The notes: generated by a model not told the origin, from the sequence alone. A DNA stretch of 24,018 nt from VAZQ01 sp040510075 (GCA_040510075.1 JBEVJT010000052.1:1-24018), one strand, 5' to 3'. Shown: positions 14,920-22,622, counted from the first letter of the stretch. Numbers and translations are program-made.

Positions 14920-15885
14920 ATGTTCCTGCGTCAGCTCGAATACCTCATCACCCTCGCGCAAGAGCAGCACTTCAGCCGGGCTGCGCGGCAGTGCAAAGTC
15001 TCTCAGCCCAGCCTCTCCAACGCCATCAAGCAGCTCGAAGTCGAGTTCGGCACGCCGATTGTGCTTCGTCACCAGCGCTTTCAGGGTTTCACCGCTGAGG
15101 GTAAGCGCGTGGTCGAGTGGTCCAAGCGCATTTTGGCAGATCGCGACGCGATGCTGCAGGAGCTGTCCGTCCTCAAGAAGACCCTGTCGGGACGACTGCG
15201 TTTGGGGGCAATGCCGACGAGCTCACCCGTGCTGCCTCAAATCAATCGCCACTTTCTGGAAATTCATCCGGGCGTTCAGGTGGAGGTGAGTTTTCTCGGC
15301 CTGGACGAAATGCGGGTGAAGCTCATCAATTTCGAACTGGATGTGGGCATTACCTACATCGATCAGAAGCACCCGCCTCCTTTGACCAGCTTTCCCATGT
15401 ATAACGAACATCTGAGCCTCCTGGTCCCGGATGACGCACGTTTTCCCGGCCCGGCAATGAGTTGGGCGAGAGCTGCCGATCTGCCGCTCTGTTTGCTGCC
15501 ACCCCACATGCACGAGCGACAGATAATCGATGCCGCATTTGCTTCGGTTGGGAAGAATCCCAAGCCTGCAATCGAGTCGGACTCGATCGTCAACCTTGCA
15601 TTTCACACCATGCTCGGCGGAACGGTGACCGTCGTACCCAGCCATTTTGAGATCGTCATTGGCGCGTTTCCGGGCACGCGACTCGTGAACCTCGTCAAAC
15701 CCGAGGTGGTTCGCCAAGTCGGGCTTATCTGGGCCGACGGCAATCCCATGCTGCCCATGGCCCGCGCGATGCTCGAAGCGCTCACGGCACTGCCGATGCA
15801 GGAACTGTTTCGTTCAACCGCCAAGGGAGGGGCGCTGTCGGCCGTCGAGTTCATGAGCACTGCCCGGCGCCACAGCACAACTTGA
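14920..15885 (+). CDS. LysR-type transcriptional regulator
   Basis: This 321-residue regulator has an N-terminal winged helix-turn-helix (residues about 1-60; FLRQLEYLITLAQEQHFSRA followed by CKVSQPSLSNAIKQLE) and a LysR effector-binding domain from about 88 to 300 (GRLRLGAMPTSSPVLPQINR and later IVNLAFHTMLGGTVTVVP). ATG 14920 is supported by GGGGGAAG five bases upstream; an upstream in-frame TTG at 14881 is rejected. It is divergent from the GcvT-like/PanB-like/soxC operon and lies before the substrate-binding protein gene, so it may control one or both. From memory, the sequence resembles LysR proteins associated with formate dehydrogenase genes, which would suit a C1 theme, but I cannot test that. 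A palindromic repeat follows the gene and probably insulates it from the transporter genes. Confidence 0.93.
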   Translation: MFLRQLEYLITLAQEQHFSRAARQCKVSQPSLSNAIKQLEVEFGTPIVLRHQRFQGFTAEGKRVVEWSKRILADRDAMLQELSVLKKTLSGRLRLGAMPTSSPVLPQINRHFLEIHPGVQVEVSFLGLDEMRVKLINFELDVGITYIDQKHPPPLTSFPMYNEHLSLLVPDDARFPGPAMSWARAADLPLCLLPPHMHERQIIDAAFASVGKNPKPAIESDSIVNLAFHTMLGGTVTVVPSHFEIVIGAFPGTRLVNLVKPEVVRQVGLIWADGNPMLPMARAMLEALTALPMQELFRSTAKGGALSAVEFMSTARRHSTT

Positions 15886-15915
15886 ACATCAGAATCGCAT
15901 GCTCGCCACACAATC

Positions 15916-15988
15916 TGTAGCCGGAAGGAGCGAAGCGACATCCGGATAGGCACATTCCGGATTTCTTTGCGCTCAATCCGGGCTACCA
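15916..15988. repeat. Bradyrhizobium-type palindromic intergenic repeat
   Basis: Arms beginning TGTAGCCGGAAGGAGCGAAG and ending in ATCCGGGCTACCA form a long imperfect inverted repeat of about 73 bases. The motifs GAGCGAAGCG and ATCCGG are characteristic of a repeat family scattered through Bradyrhizobium and related genomes. It lies after the LysR gene and could form a large hairpin acting as a transcript boundary. Only one copy was seen here. Confidence 0.7.
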
Positions 15989-16042
15989 GAGACCTACGCC
16001 GGCATGATAGACGACGCAAATTGAGTCATTTGTTGTCATAGT

Positions 16043-16071
16043 TTGACACTCTGAACCGCCGTCCATAGGCT
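16043..16071 (+). promoter_or_regulatory. Candidate sigma-70 promoter for the substrate-binding protein operon
   Basis: A perfect TTGACA -35 (16043-16048) is followed after 17 bases by TAGGCT (16066-16071), which keeps the key first, second and last positions of a -10 box. Just upstream GTCAT occurs twice at 16025 and 16035, ten bases apart, and TGTCA-TAGTT-TGACA forms an inverted repeat overlapping the -35. The arrangement suggests a regulated promoter. Confidence 0.52.
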
Positions 16072-16143
16072 TTGCGCAAAACCTCGAATGGCGAAGTGCG
16101 AGGGCGCCAAATCGGGGCTTCATAAACCCGCGGGAGGATGAAA

Positions 16144-17292
16144 ATGGCTGCTCCGAGAGCATACGCGCAGCTGCGCGATCACTTGTTCGGTTTGCTCGCA
16201 GGCATCGGCTGCATGCTTGTGTGCGCTCAACAGGGAATGTCCGCGGAAGTCAAAGACTATGGAAAGCCGGGCAGTCCGATAGAGCTCGTGGTGGGGTACC
16301 AGCCCTATTACACGGAGTCCTGGTCCGGCGTCATCATGCGCAGCAAAAAGTTCTACGAGAAATATCTGCCGCAAGGCTCGAAGGTTGATTTTCAGATCGG
16401 CCTGCAGGGCGCAGTCATCGTCAATGGGATGCTGGCCGGAAAGGTGGACCTTGGGTATGTCGGCGATATGCCTGGCATCGTATCCACCAGCCATTCCGAG
16501 GTGCGCGACATCCGCATCGTTTCCGTGCTCGGGCTTGGCTTCGATCAGTGCAATTCGTTCCTGGTCCGCGTTGATGCGCCTCAATTCCAATCACCAAACG
16601 AGGCCATAGGCTGGCTCAATGGGAAGACCGTTGCGGTGCCGAAGGGGAGCTGTACGGATCGCTTTGCTCAGGCGGTCTTCAAACGATTCAACATCGCGCC
16701 TTCCGAATACCTCAACCAGAGTATCGAGGTCATCACGAGCGGCTTTCGCGCCAAGAAGCTTGATGCCGCCGTTATGTGGGAGCCAACGACGTCTCGGCTC
16801 GTGCTGGAAAAGCTTGCTCGCAAGGTTGCCACTGGCGCATCGGTCAGCGAGAACGACGGCGGGTTTATGGTAATGCCGCGAGCGTTGATCGAGCAGCGCC
16901 CGGACATCGTTAACGCGTGGCTCGAAGCCGAGCTGGACGCGCAGCTTTACTTCGCCGATGTGAATAATGCCATGTCGGTGAGCGCGATGGCGCTCGAGCA
17001 GACGACCGGCTTCACGCAAAAGACATTGTGGTACTCCGCCTATGGCACCTATCCGGCCGCAGAAGGAGGGACCACGAGCCGCATCATGCTGCATTACGGT
17101 TTCACGCCGGAGGCCAAGGATCTGATTGCCAAGGCCGCAAAGTTCCTCGTCGAGATCAAGAGCATCAAGGCCGACATCCGTCCCGAGGCCGTGATGCCCT
17201 CCTTCACCGAAGAGATACTCAAGAAACGCAACTTGAAAGCTCCCATCGGCGAGGTGAAGGCGCTGCCCGATTCCGCCTACAAGGGATCATGA
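16144..17292 (+). CDS. NitT/TauT-type ABC substrate-binding protein
   Basis: This 382-residue periplasmic binding protein delivers substrate to the downstream permeases. ATG 16144 is preferred to ATG 16138 because GGGAGG lies six bases before it but abuts the earlier codon. A signal peptide covers about residues 1-33 with likely cleavage at MSA/EVKDYG. The mature part has the SsuA/TauA/NrtA fold: GYQPYYTESWSG near the N-terminus, GMLAGKVDLGYVGDMPG, NGKTVAVPKGSCTDR, FRAKKLDAAVMWEPTTSRLV and a C-terminal helix region with FTEEILKKRNL. It is the first gene of the plus-strand transporter series, 93 bases ahead of the permease. Family members bind nitrate, taurine, alkanesulfonates, methanesulfonate or thiamine precursors. 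Association with the Rieske oxygenase genes favours a sulfonate, which is inference. Confidence 0.93.
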   Translation: MAAPRAYAQLRDHLFGLLAGIGCMLVCAQQGMSAEVKDYGKPGSPIELVVGYQPYYTESWSGVIMRSKKFYEKYLPQGSKVDFQIGLQGAVIVNGMLAGKVDLGYVGDMPGIVSTSHSEVRDIRIVSVLGLGFDQCNSFLVRVDAPQFQSPNEAIGWLNGKTVAVPKGSCTDRFAQAVFKRFNIAPSEYLNQSIEVITSGFRAKKLDAAVMWEPTTSRLVLEKLARKVATGASVSENDGGFMVMPRALIEQRPDIVNAWLEAELDAQLYFADVNNAMSVSAMALEQTTGFTQKTLWYSAYGTYPAAEGGTTSRIMLHYGFTPEAKDLIAKAAKFLVEIKSIKADIRPEAVMPSFTEEILKKRNLKAPIGEVKALPDSAYKGS

Positions 17293-17385
17293 TAGCCGCG
17301 GGCAGCTTCCGTCCAGCACAGACCCTGTAGCATTGCGGTATTCCTTGAGAGGCGGATTCCCGAGTCCGGGACTGGAGAGAACAGG

Positions 17386-18318
17386 GTGACCAACCGCGAA
17401 GCGAGCTTTCCCGCCTCGCAAGTGAGCATGGGATTAGCCGATGCTCCCGCGGCTGTCGCGGACGGTCCGGAGCGGGCGAAACGCTTCGAAAGAACCACCT
17501 ATCGCATCGCCAACTGGGTGCGCAGTCCGCGCCCATACCTGATGCTGCTCGGCTTCGCGCTGTTCTTCGCCTTCTGGCATCTTACGGTGGAAGTCTGGAA
17601 GCTGCCCCGCTTTGCGCAGTTGCCCGGCCCGACCGCCGTCATCTCGGAATGGCTAAGCCCGGATCCCACCTACGGGCTCTCCCTGTATTCATCGCAATAC
17701 TATCAGCACATCTGGGTCAGCTTGCGCCGGGTTTCCATCGCTTTCATCTTGGCGACCGCAACCGGAGTGCCACTCGGTCTTTTTCTCGGCTGGTCGCAGC
17801 GGTTCAAGGAATACGTCTTTCCCGTCTTCGAGTTGCTGCGCCCGATCCCGCCGCTTTCCTGGGTGCCGCTAGCGATCATCATGTTTGAGGGATCGGAGAC
17901 TCCGATTATTTATCTCACTTTTCTGGCATCGTTCTATGCAACCACGCTGAATACCATGCTCGGGGTCGAATCGATCGACGTGTCATTCATGCGCGCTGCA
18001 TATTGTCTCGGAGCGAAAAGGCGTCAGGTGTTCTGGCACGTAGTCGTGCCGGGCTCCATGCCTTTCATTTTCACGGGTCTCCAGATTTCGGTCGGAGTCG
18101 CCTGGTTCTCGCTGGTAGCGGCCGAGATGGTGTCCGGCCAGTACGGCCTCGGTTATCTGATCAATACGTCGTACACGATGGTGCAATATCCCACGATGGT
18201 CATCGGCATGATTACCCTCGGCGTCGTCGGCTATGCAACCAGCGCCGGCGTGCGCATGCTCGGCAATTATTTGATGCAGTGGAGGGCTCACGAACTCGCC
18301 ATGGGGGGCGACAAGTGA
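17386..18318 (+). CDS. ABC transporter permease, NitT/TauT type
   Basis: This 310-residue inner-membrane permease begins at GTG 17386, with GGAGAG six bases upstream. An unusual hydrophilic leader of about 45 residues precedes the first membrane segment. The EAA loop lies at about 203-225 (AAYCLGAKRRQVFWHVVVPG), after ELLRPIPPLSWVPLAI. EWLSPDPTYGLSL and the following YYQHI match the left-cassette permease at 2463-3257, showing equivalence of the two. Its stop shares one base with the start of the following ATPase, so expression is coupled. It is expected to form a heterodimeric channel with the permease at 19204-20022, receiving ligand from the binding protein just upstream. The family assignment is firm and the substrate is inferred. 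Confidence 0.92.
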   Translation: MTNREASFPASQVSMGLADAPAAVADGPERAKRFERTTYRIANWVRSPRPYLMLLGFALFFAFWHLTVEVWKLPRFAQLPGPTAVISEWLSPDPTYGLSLYSSQYYQHIWVSLRRVSIAFILATATGVPLGLFLGWSQRFKEYVFPVFELLRPIPPLSWVPLAIIMFEGSETPIIYLTFLASFYATTLNTMLGVESIDVSFMRAAYCLGAKRRQVFWHVVVPGSMPFIFTGLQISVGVAWFSLVAAEMVSGQYGLGYLINTSYTMVQYPTMVIGMITLGVVGYATSAGVRMLGNYLMQWRAHELAMGGDK

Positions 18319-19199
18319 TGCCGATGCCGGCTCGTGAAGGCGCGATCGCGGCCGAAGCCCCTTTTCGTCCTGCACGGCGGGGCAAGGGCGAAATCCGCAT
18401 CCGAAATGTGGTCAAGATCTACGGCTCGCAAGAGAGCGGCATTCGCGCGGTGGACGATTGCAGCCTCGACGTTCCCGCCGGTGAAATTACCGTGGTGGTT
18501 GGGCCTTCCGGCTGCGGCAAGACAACTCTGCTCAATGCCATCGCCGGATTTCACAGCATAACCTCGGGTACGATCGACCTTGACGGTGAGCCTTTGTGCG
18601 GGCCCGGAAGGCTTAAAGCCGATCCCGGGCCGGATCGTATTGTGGTGTTTCAGAACGGCGCACTGTTTCCCTGGAAGACCATCATTGAGAACGTGGCATT
18701 CGGGCCGATCGTGCAGGGACGGCTGTCGCGCAAGGAGGCCTGTGACAAGGCAGGCGTCATGCTCGCCGAAGCAGGCCTGTGCAATCTCGAGGATAATTAT
18801 CCGGGAGAGATTTCTTCAGGCATGCGCCGGCGCGTCGAGATCGTGCGCGCGCTCATGAACGATCCGAAGGTCCTGCTGCTCGACGAGCCTTATCGCGCCC
18901 TCGATTCATTGACCAAATCGGTCATGCATGAGGCCTTGCTCGAGACCTTCGATCGCAACCAGGTCACGATATTCTTCATTACACATGACCTTGAGGAAGC
19001 GATTTTTCTGGGCCATCGCGTCGCGATCATGACTACGCGCCCTTGCCGTCCCAAGAAGATACTGACGGTCGATATCCCCCACCCGCGCAATTACAGCGTG
19101 CTTACCGCCAAGCGCTTCCGCGAGTACCTCGACGAAACCATAGCGGCCGTTCACGAGGAGGCCTTGAAGGCTTTCGCCGCCGGCGAGAGGGAACGCTGA
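18318..19199 (+). CDS. ABC transporter ATPase, NitT/TauT type, with ISSGM signature
   Basis: This 293-residue ATPase has Walker A GPSGCGKTT (62-70), Q-loop FQNGALFPW, Walker B VLLLDEP and an intact H-loop histidine (His223 in FITHDLEEA). The signature is degenerate, ISSGM at 165-169, with Ser at the third position as in the left-cassette counterpart at 1594-2466. The start is ATG 18318, overlapping the preceding stop by one base (GTGATG), with a G-rich ribosome site in GGGGGG. An open frame continues upstream through the permease gene but is only out-of-phase coding there. It lies five bases before the next permease gene. The second ATPase of this cassette (20038-20937) has LSGGM but Thr in place of the histidine, so the two are probably complementary halves of one heterodimer. 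Confidence 0.92.
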   Translation: MPMPAREGAIAAEAPFRPARRGKGEIRIRNVVKIYGSQESGIRAVDDCSLDVPAGEITVVVGPSGCGKTTLLNAIAGFHSITSGTIDLDGEPLCGPGRLKADPGPDRIVVFQNGALFPWKTIIENVAFGPIVQGRLSRKEACDKAGVMLAEAGLCNLEDNYPGEISSGMRRRVEIVRALMNDPKVLLLDEPYRALDSLTKSVMHEALLETFDRNQVTIFFITHDLEEAIFLGHRVAIMTTRPCRPKKILTVDIPHPRNYSVLTAKRFREYLDETIAAVHEEALKAFAAGERER

Positions 19200-19203
19200 A
19201 ACG

Positions 19204-20022
19204 ATGCAGTCCAGCGCTCGAGCAGCGCGGATCTACAGCGCCGTCGCCACCCCCAAATTCTGGCGCGGCGTGATTGCTATGCTGGCTTTCATCCTTTTTT
19301 GGGAAACCGCGGCGCGCACCGGAATCTTGCGAGTGCCGGCGCCCTCGGCGGTAGCGGCAACGTTCAACGAGCTTATGCACGATCCGAGTTACTGGTTCAG
19401 TTGGTATTTGACCGCACGGCGGGTGTTCGCCGGATTTCTTGCCGCGATGCTGGTGGGAATTCCGCTCGGGCTTGGGATGGCAGTGAGCCGAACGTTCTAC
19501 GGCACGGCATTCCCAGTATTCGAGGTGCTTCGCCCGATCCCACCGCTTGCCTGGGTTCCGGCATCGATCATCTTCTGGCCGACACAGGAATTGTCGATCG
19601 ACTTTGTCACCTTCCTGGGCGCTTTCTTCGTCATCGTCATCAACGTGATCGGAGGCGCGCAGACGATCGATGTGCGTTATTACCAGGCGGCGCGCTCCAT
19701 GGGTTCGTCGAGCTGGGACATTTTCCGGCGCATCATTCTTCCCGGCACACTGCCGTCAGTCATTGTTGGCGCAACGGTGGGTGTCGGAATTGTGTGGGAG
19801 GTGGTCGTCGCCGCGGAAATGATATCCGGCGGTGGCAGTGCGGCTTCCATGGGCGGGGCCAAGGGCGGCGGACTCGGATTCTTCATCTGGAATTCATACA
19901 TGGGCGATTCCTATACGCAGATTGTTATCGGCATGATCAGCATCGGAATCGCCGGCTTCGTATCGAGTGCGCTGTTGCGCAGGCTCGGAGAGCTGGTGAC
20001 GCCGTGGTTGCGCGAGCAATGA
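19204..20022 (+). CDS. ABC transporter permease, NitT/TauT type
   Basis: This 272-residue permease starts four bases after the preceding ATPase stop. Hydrophobic segments are evident at about 22-38, 75-95, 113-150 and 185-205. The EAA loop is near residues 161-184 (AARSMGSSSWDIFRRIILPG), and EVLRPIPPLAWVPASI precedes FWPTQELSI. A glycine-rich insertion (GGGSAASMGGAKGGG, about 209-223) follows AAEMI and is absent from the left-cassette counterpart at 748-1587. From memory, similar insertions occur in some nitrate/sulfonate permeases. The gene order permease-ATPase-permease-ATPase, with both permeases of different types, points to one importer built from two unlike membrane subunits. Confidence 0.91.
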   Translation: MQSSARAARIYSAVATPKFWRGVIAMLAFILFWETAARTGILRVPAPSAVAATFNELMHDPSYWFSWYLTARRVFAGFLAAMLVGIPLGLGMAVSRTFYGTAFPVFEVLRPIPPLAWVPASIIFWPTQELSIDFVTFLGAFFVIVINVIGGAQTIDVRYYQAARSMGSSSWDIFRRIILPGTLPSVIVGATVGVGIVWEVVVAAEMISGGGSAASMGGAKGGGLGFFIWNSYMGDSYTQIVIGMISIGIAGFVSSALLRRLGELVTPWLREQ

Positions 20023-20037
20023 CGGATCGAGGATGCG

Positions 20038-20937
20038 ATGACGATAGCGACGCACATGGCTGATACAGTCCCTACGCCGAGCGCCGAACTGGGTGCGGCA
20101 GGAAAAATTATCGCGGAGAACGTCAGCAAGTCTTACGGCTCGGGCTGGTGCGCGAAGGCCGTCGTGCGCGACTGCTCGTTCACGATCGAGCCGGGTAAGC
20201 TTACGGTGATGATCGGTCCTTCGGGCTGCGGCAAGAGCACCATCATTCGCCTGCTCGCCGGGTTCGAAAAGCCAAGCGCGGGCAGCATGACGATCGACGG
20301 CAAGTCCATCGCGGGGCCCGGCCTCGACCGGCTCGTGCTCTTTCAGGAGTCGGCATTGTTCCCCTGGATGACCACGTACGGCAACATTATGTTCGGCCCG
20401 CGCGCCCGGGCCGAAGCCGGCACGGAAGCGCGCCGCGCGGCGCAATTCCTGCTCGACAAAGTCGGTTTGGCCGCATTCCGGCGCAAATACCCGACCCAGC
20501 TTTCCGGTGGTATGCAGCGGCGCGCCGAGCTCGCGCGCGCCATGATCAACGAACCCAAGGTCATGATCCTCGACGAGCCGTTCCGCGGACTCGACGCCAT
20601 GACCAAGACGCTCATGCAGGAATACTATGGCAAACTTTACAACGAAGCTCGCCGCACCACGTTCTTCGTGACTACTGATATCGACGAGGCGATTTTCCTG
20701 GCGGATAGAATTTTGGTGATGACCAACACGCCGGCGCGGGTGCGCGCCGTTCTTGAGGTCGACCTGCCGCGGCCGCGACGGCCGGAGGACCTAGTGGAGA
20801 ACGATCACGCCAATCTCATCAAGATGGAGGCGCTGTCACTACTGCATGATGAGGCGATGAAATCCTTCGTGCGCGGCAGCAAGGCGGCCGCGGATTTCAT
20901 TGAGGCCTATTCGAAGCGCATTCAGAAGCCGTCCTAA
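20038..20937 (+). CDS. ABC transporter ATPase, NitT/TauT type, lacking H-loop histidine
   Basis: This 299-residue ATPase starts at ATG 20038, with GAGG five bases upstream and 15 bases after the permease stop. Walker A is GPSGCGKST (60-68), Q-loop FQESALFPW, signature LSGGM (155-159) and Walker B VMILDEP. The H-loop reads FVTTDIDEA, so Thr213 stands where the switch histidine should be. LMQEYYGKLYNEAR and the C-terminal VDLPRPRRPEDL match the left-cassette ATPase at 1-723, which also has lost that histidine (Ser). The tail of about 50 residues after this point, ending FIEAYSKRIQKPS, is longer than in minimal NitT ATPases. It probably forms a heterodimer with the ATPase at 18318-19199. It is followed after 84 bases by a reductase gene on the same strand. 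Confidence 0.92.
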   Translation: MTIATHMADTVPTPSAELGAAGKIIAENVSKSYGSGWCAKAVVRDCSFTIEPGKLTVMIGPSGCGKSTIIRLLAGFEKPSAGSMTIDGKSIAGPGLDRLVLFQESALFPWMTTYGNIMFGPRARAEAGTEARRAAQFLLDKVGLAAFRRKYPTQLSGGMQRRAELARAMINEPKVMILDEPFRGLDAMTKTLMQEYYGKLYNEARRTTFFVTTDIDEAIFLADRILVMTNTPARVRAVLEVDLPRPRRPEDLVENDHANLIKMEALSLLHDEAMKSFVRGSKAAADFIEAYSKRIQKPS

Positions 20938-20971
20938 TATGGCAGTCGCGGCCAATCTCTATTCCACTCTG

Positions 20972-20987
20972 GCAGCCCTTGGGCTGC
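20972..20987 (+). other. Intercistronic hairpin between transporter and reductase genes
   Basis: GCAGCCCTTGGGCTGC folds as a six-to-seven base-pair stem in the 84-base gap after the last ATPase. It is followed by a second GC palindrome, GCGGCGCCGC. With no T-run it looks more like a processing or attenuation element than a full terminator. Confidence 0.38.
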
Positions 20988-21021
20988 GGCGGCGCCGCGC
21001 TTGAAGGTCCGTAGTGATGTG

Positions 21022-22107
21022 ATGCAAGACAGTTCCGTTTCCCGGCCGGTGCAGAAACCGAGCGCCATGATCGAAGCGCGATCGAAGGTTTCGACCTGCA
21101 CCTTCCAGGCGGAACCACACGAGCCGATTCTGTACGCGGCCCTGCGCGCAGGCGTGGCCGTTCCCTACGAGTGCGCTACAGGCACCTGCGGAACCTGCAA
21201 GGCGAGGCGCACGGCGGGCGTCATCGTGCGCGACTGGCCACAGGCCCCAGGCAACAGCTACCTTCGGTCGGAGCGCGACGAAGTGCTGCTCTGCCAGACG
21301 CGAGCGCTTGGCGAATGCAGCTTCGAGATACCGGGCAGCGTTAATCTCAACTCCAGCCTGCGCATTCGGCCGCAGTTCGGCCGCGGTGTCGTCACACGCA
21401 TCGCTCCGCTCACCGCCGATACAGTCGAACTGGCTCTGAGCCTCGACCCTGCGTTGGAATTCGATGCCGGCCAATTCGTGGTGCTGCGCGTTCCGCACAT
21501 GCCCGGCTTCCGCGGCTACTCCATGATCAATCACCCCGGCTCCACGCCGGAAGCGAAATTCATCATCAAGCGAAAGCCTGAGGGTGCTTTCACCCAATGG
21601 CTGTTCGCGCGCGCGAAGCCCGGAGACCCGGTCGAGTGGTTTGGGCCATTGGGCAAGGCGGTGTTCGCCCCCCAAGAGCAGCGCACGATCGTGTGCATTG
21701 CGGGCGGATCCGGGATCGCCTCCATGATTTCAATCCTGGAGGCCGGACGCTCTTCCCGCCACTTCGATCATTTCGAGGCCGACCTGTTTTTTGGCGTCCG
21801 CACCAACCTCGACATGTTTTACCTCGATGAGCTCCACGCGTTTGCTGAAGCGTTCCCCGACACGCTGCAGATCAAGATCGCGACGTCGCACGACGTGCCG
21901 GGAGCGGACGTGCAGGAACGCTACCCGCGGCTTTCATTCGAGCCGGGCTTCCCCCATGAGATCGCCGCGCGCGATCTTGCCGCCAAGTTCGCCGGGCGGG
22001 TCGCCTATGTGGCTGGCCCGGCCATACTCGTGGATGTCTCGATTCGAATGCTGATTTCGCAGGGGAGGCTGCCGGTACGCGATATCCGTTACGATAAATT
22101 CAGCTAG
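21022..22107 (+). CDS. Oxygenase reductase component: plant-type [2Fe-2S], FAD and NAD(P)H domains (MsmD-like)
   Basis: This 361-residue reductase carries electrons from NAD(P)H through FAD and a plant-type [2Fe-2S] cluster to a Rieske ferredoxin. The cluster ligands are Cys51, Cys56, Cys59 and Cys91 (YECATGTCGTCK and LLCQT, pattern CX4CX2CX31C). The FAD-binding motif RGYSMINHPG lies near residue 165, the NAD-binding GGSGIASMI near 230, and VAYVAGP near 325. ATG 21022 is used; an in-frame TTG at 21001 and ATG 21067 are alternatives, and none has an ideal ribosome site. Length and domain order match reductases of three-component oxygenases such as methanesulfonate monooxygenase (MsmD). It is downstream of the transporter genes and convergent with the ferredoxin and oxygenase genes. 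Substrate identity is inferred only. Confidence 0.92.
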   Translation: MQDSSVSRPVQKPSAMIEARSKVSTCTFQAEPHEPILYAALRAGVAVPYECATGTCGTCKARRTAGVIVRDWPQAPGNSYLRSERDEVLLCQTRALGECSFEIPGSVNLNSSLRIRPQFGRGVVTRIAPLTADTVELALSLDPALEFDAGQFVVLRVPHMPGFRGYSMINHPGSTPEAKFIIKRKPEGAFTQWLFARAKPGDPVEWFGPLGKAVFAPQEQRTIVCIAGGSGIASMISILEAGRSSRHFDHFEADLFFGVRTNLDMFYLDELHAFAEAFPDTLQIKIATSHDVPGADVQERYPRLSFEPGFPHEIAARDLAAKFAGRVAYVAGPAILVDVSIRMLISQGRLPVRDIRYDKFS

Positions 22108-22151
22108 TGAACATGATCTTTTCCATGCGCAAAGCGAAGCGAGGTGAGACG

Positions 22152-22622
22152 ATGTCCGCGGCAGTCAAGGAGATCGACAAGGTCGAGATGCTGCGTGCAA
22201 CCGACATTCTGCAGGGTACCTCGGATGCGACGCTGCACAAACTTGCTGCCCTGGCCAAGCCGCAAAGCATCGAGGAGGGCGAGACGCTCTATGCCGTCGG
22301 AGATCCCGCACGCAGCGCGTATGTCGTGGCCGAGGGCCGCCTCCGCTTCATCCTGGGCGGCGATGGCCGACCCGCCGCACAAGGCACGGTCATCGGCGCC
22401 GGAGACATTCTGGGATGGGCGGCCCTTCTCGGCGATCAGCCGCGCCGCATAGCGACAGTCATCGCCCTCGAAGACTGCCGGCTCCTTGATATCGAGGGTG
22501 AGGCGCTGCTGCGCACGCTCGAGGAGGAGCCGCGCTCGGGCTATCTGGTCATGTGCCGTATTGCCAAGATGATCACGCAGAGCTTTCTGGAGCAGAGCGC
22601 CATGCTCGAGGGCGTGACCTGA
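22152..22622 (+). CDS. Cyclic-nucleotide-binding-domain protein without DNA-binding domain
   Basis: This 156-residue protein consists essentially of one CAP/FNR-type cyclic-nucleotide-binding beta-roll (about 20-135): LAALAKPQSIEEGETLYAVG, RSAYVVAEGRLRFIL, GAGDILGWAALLGDQPRRIA and CRLLDIEGEALLR. The phosphate-binding cassette resembles the family pattern, but the usual arginine signature (GE.AL..) is modified to GWAALL, so binding of cAMP is not assured. The C-terminal helix of about 25 residues is not followed by a helix-turn-helix, so it is unlikely to bind DNA itself. ATG 22152 has GAGGTGAG four bases upstream; a GTG at 22107 overlapping the reductase stop is rejected. It sits at the end of the transporter-reductase transcript and may sense a signal or ligand for the oxygenase system. 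Function is not known. Confidence 0.85.
   Translation: MSAAVKEIDKVEMLRATDILQGTSDATLHKLAALAKPQSIEEGETLYAVGDPARSAYVVAEGRLRFILGGDGRPAAQGTVIGAGDILGWAALLGDQPRRIATVIALEDCRLLDIEGEALLRTLEEEPRSGYLVMCRIAKMITQSFLEQSAMLEGVT

Noticed and set aside
18003..18317. Upstream in-frame extension of the ATPase at 18318
   Set aside because: It lies within the permease gene in another phase, and ATG 18318 overlaps the permease stop with a G-rich ribosome site.
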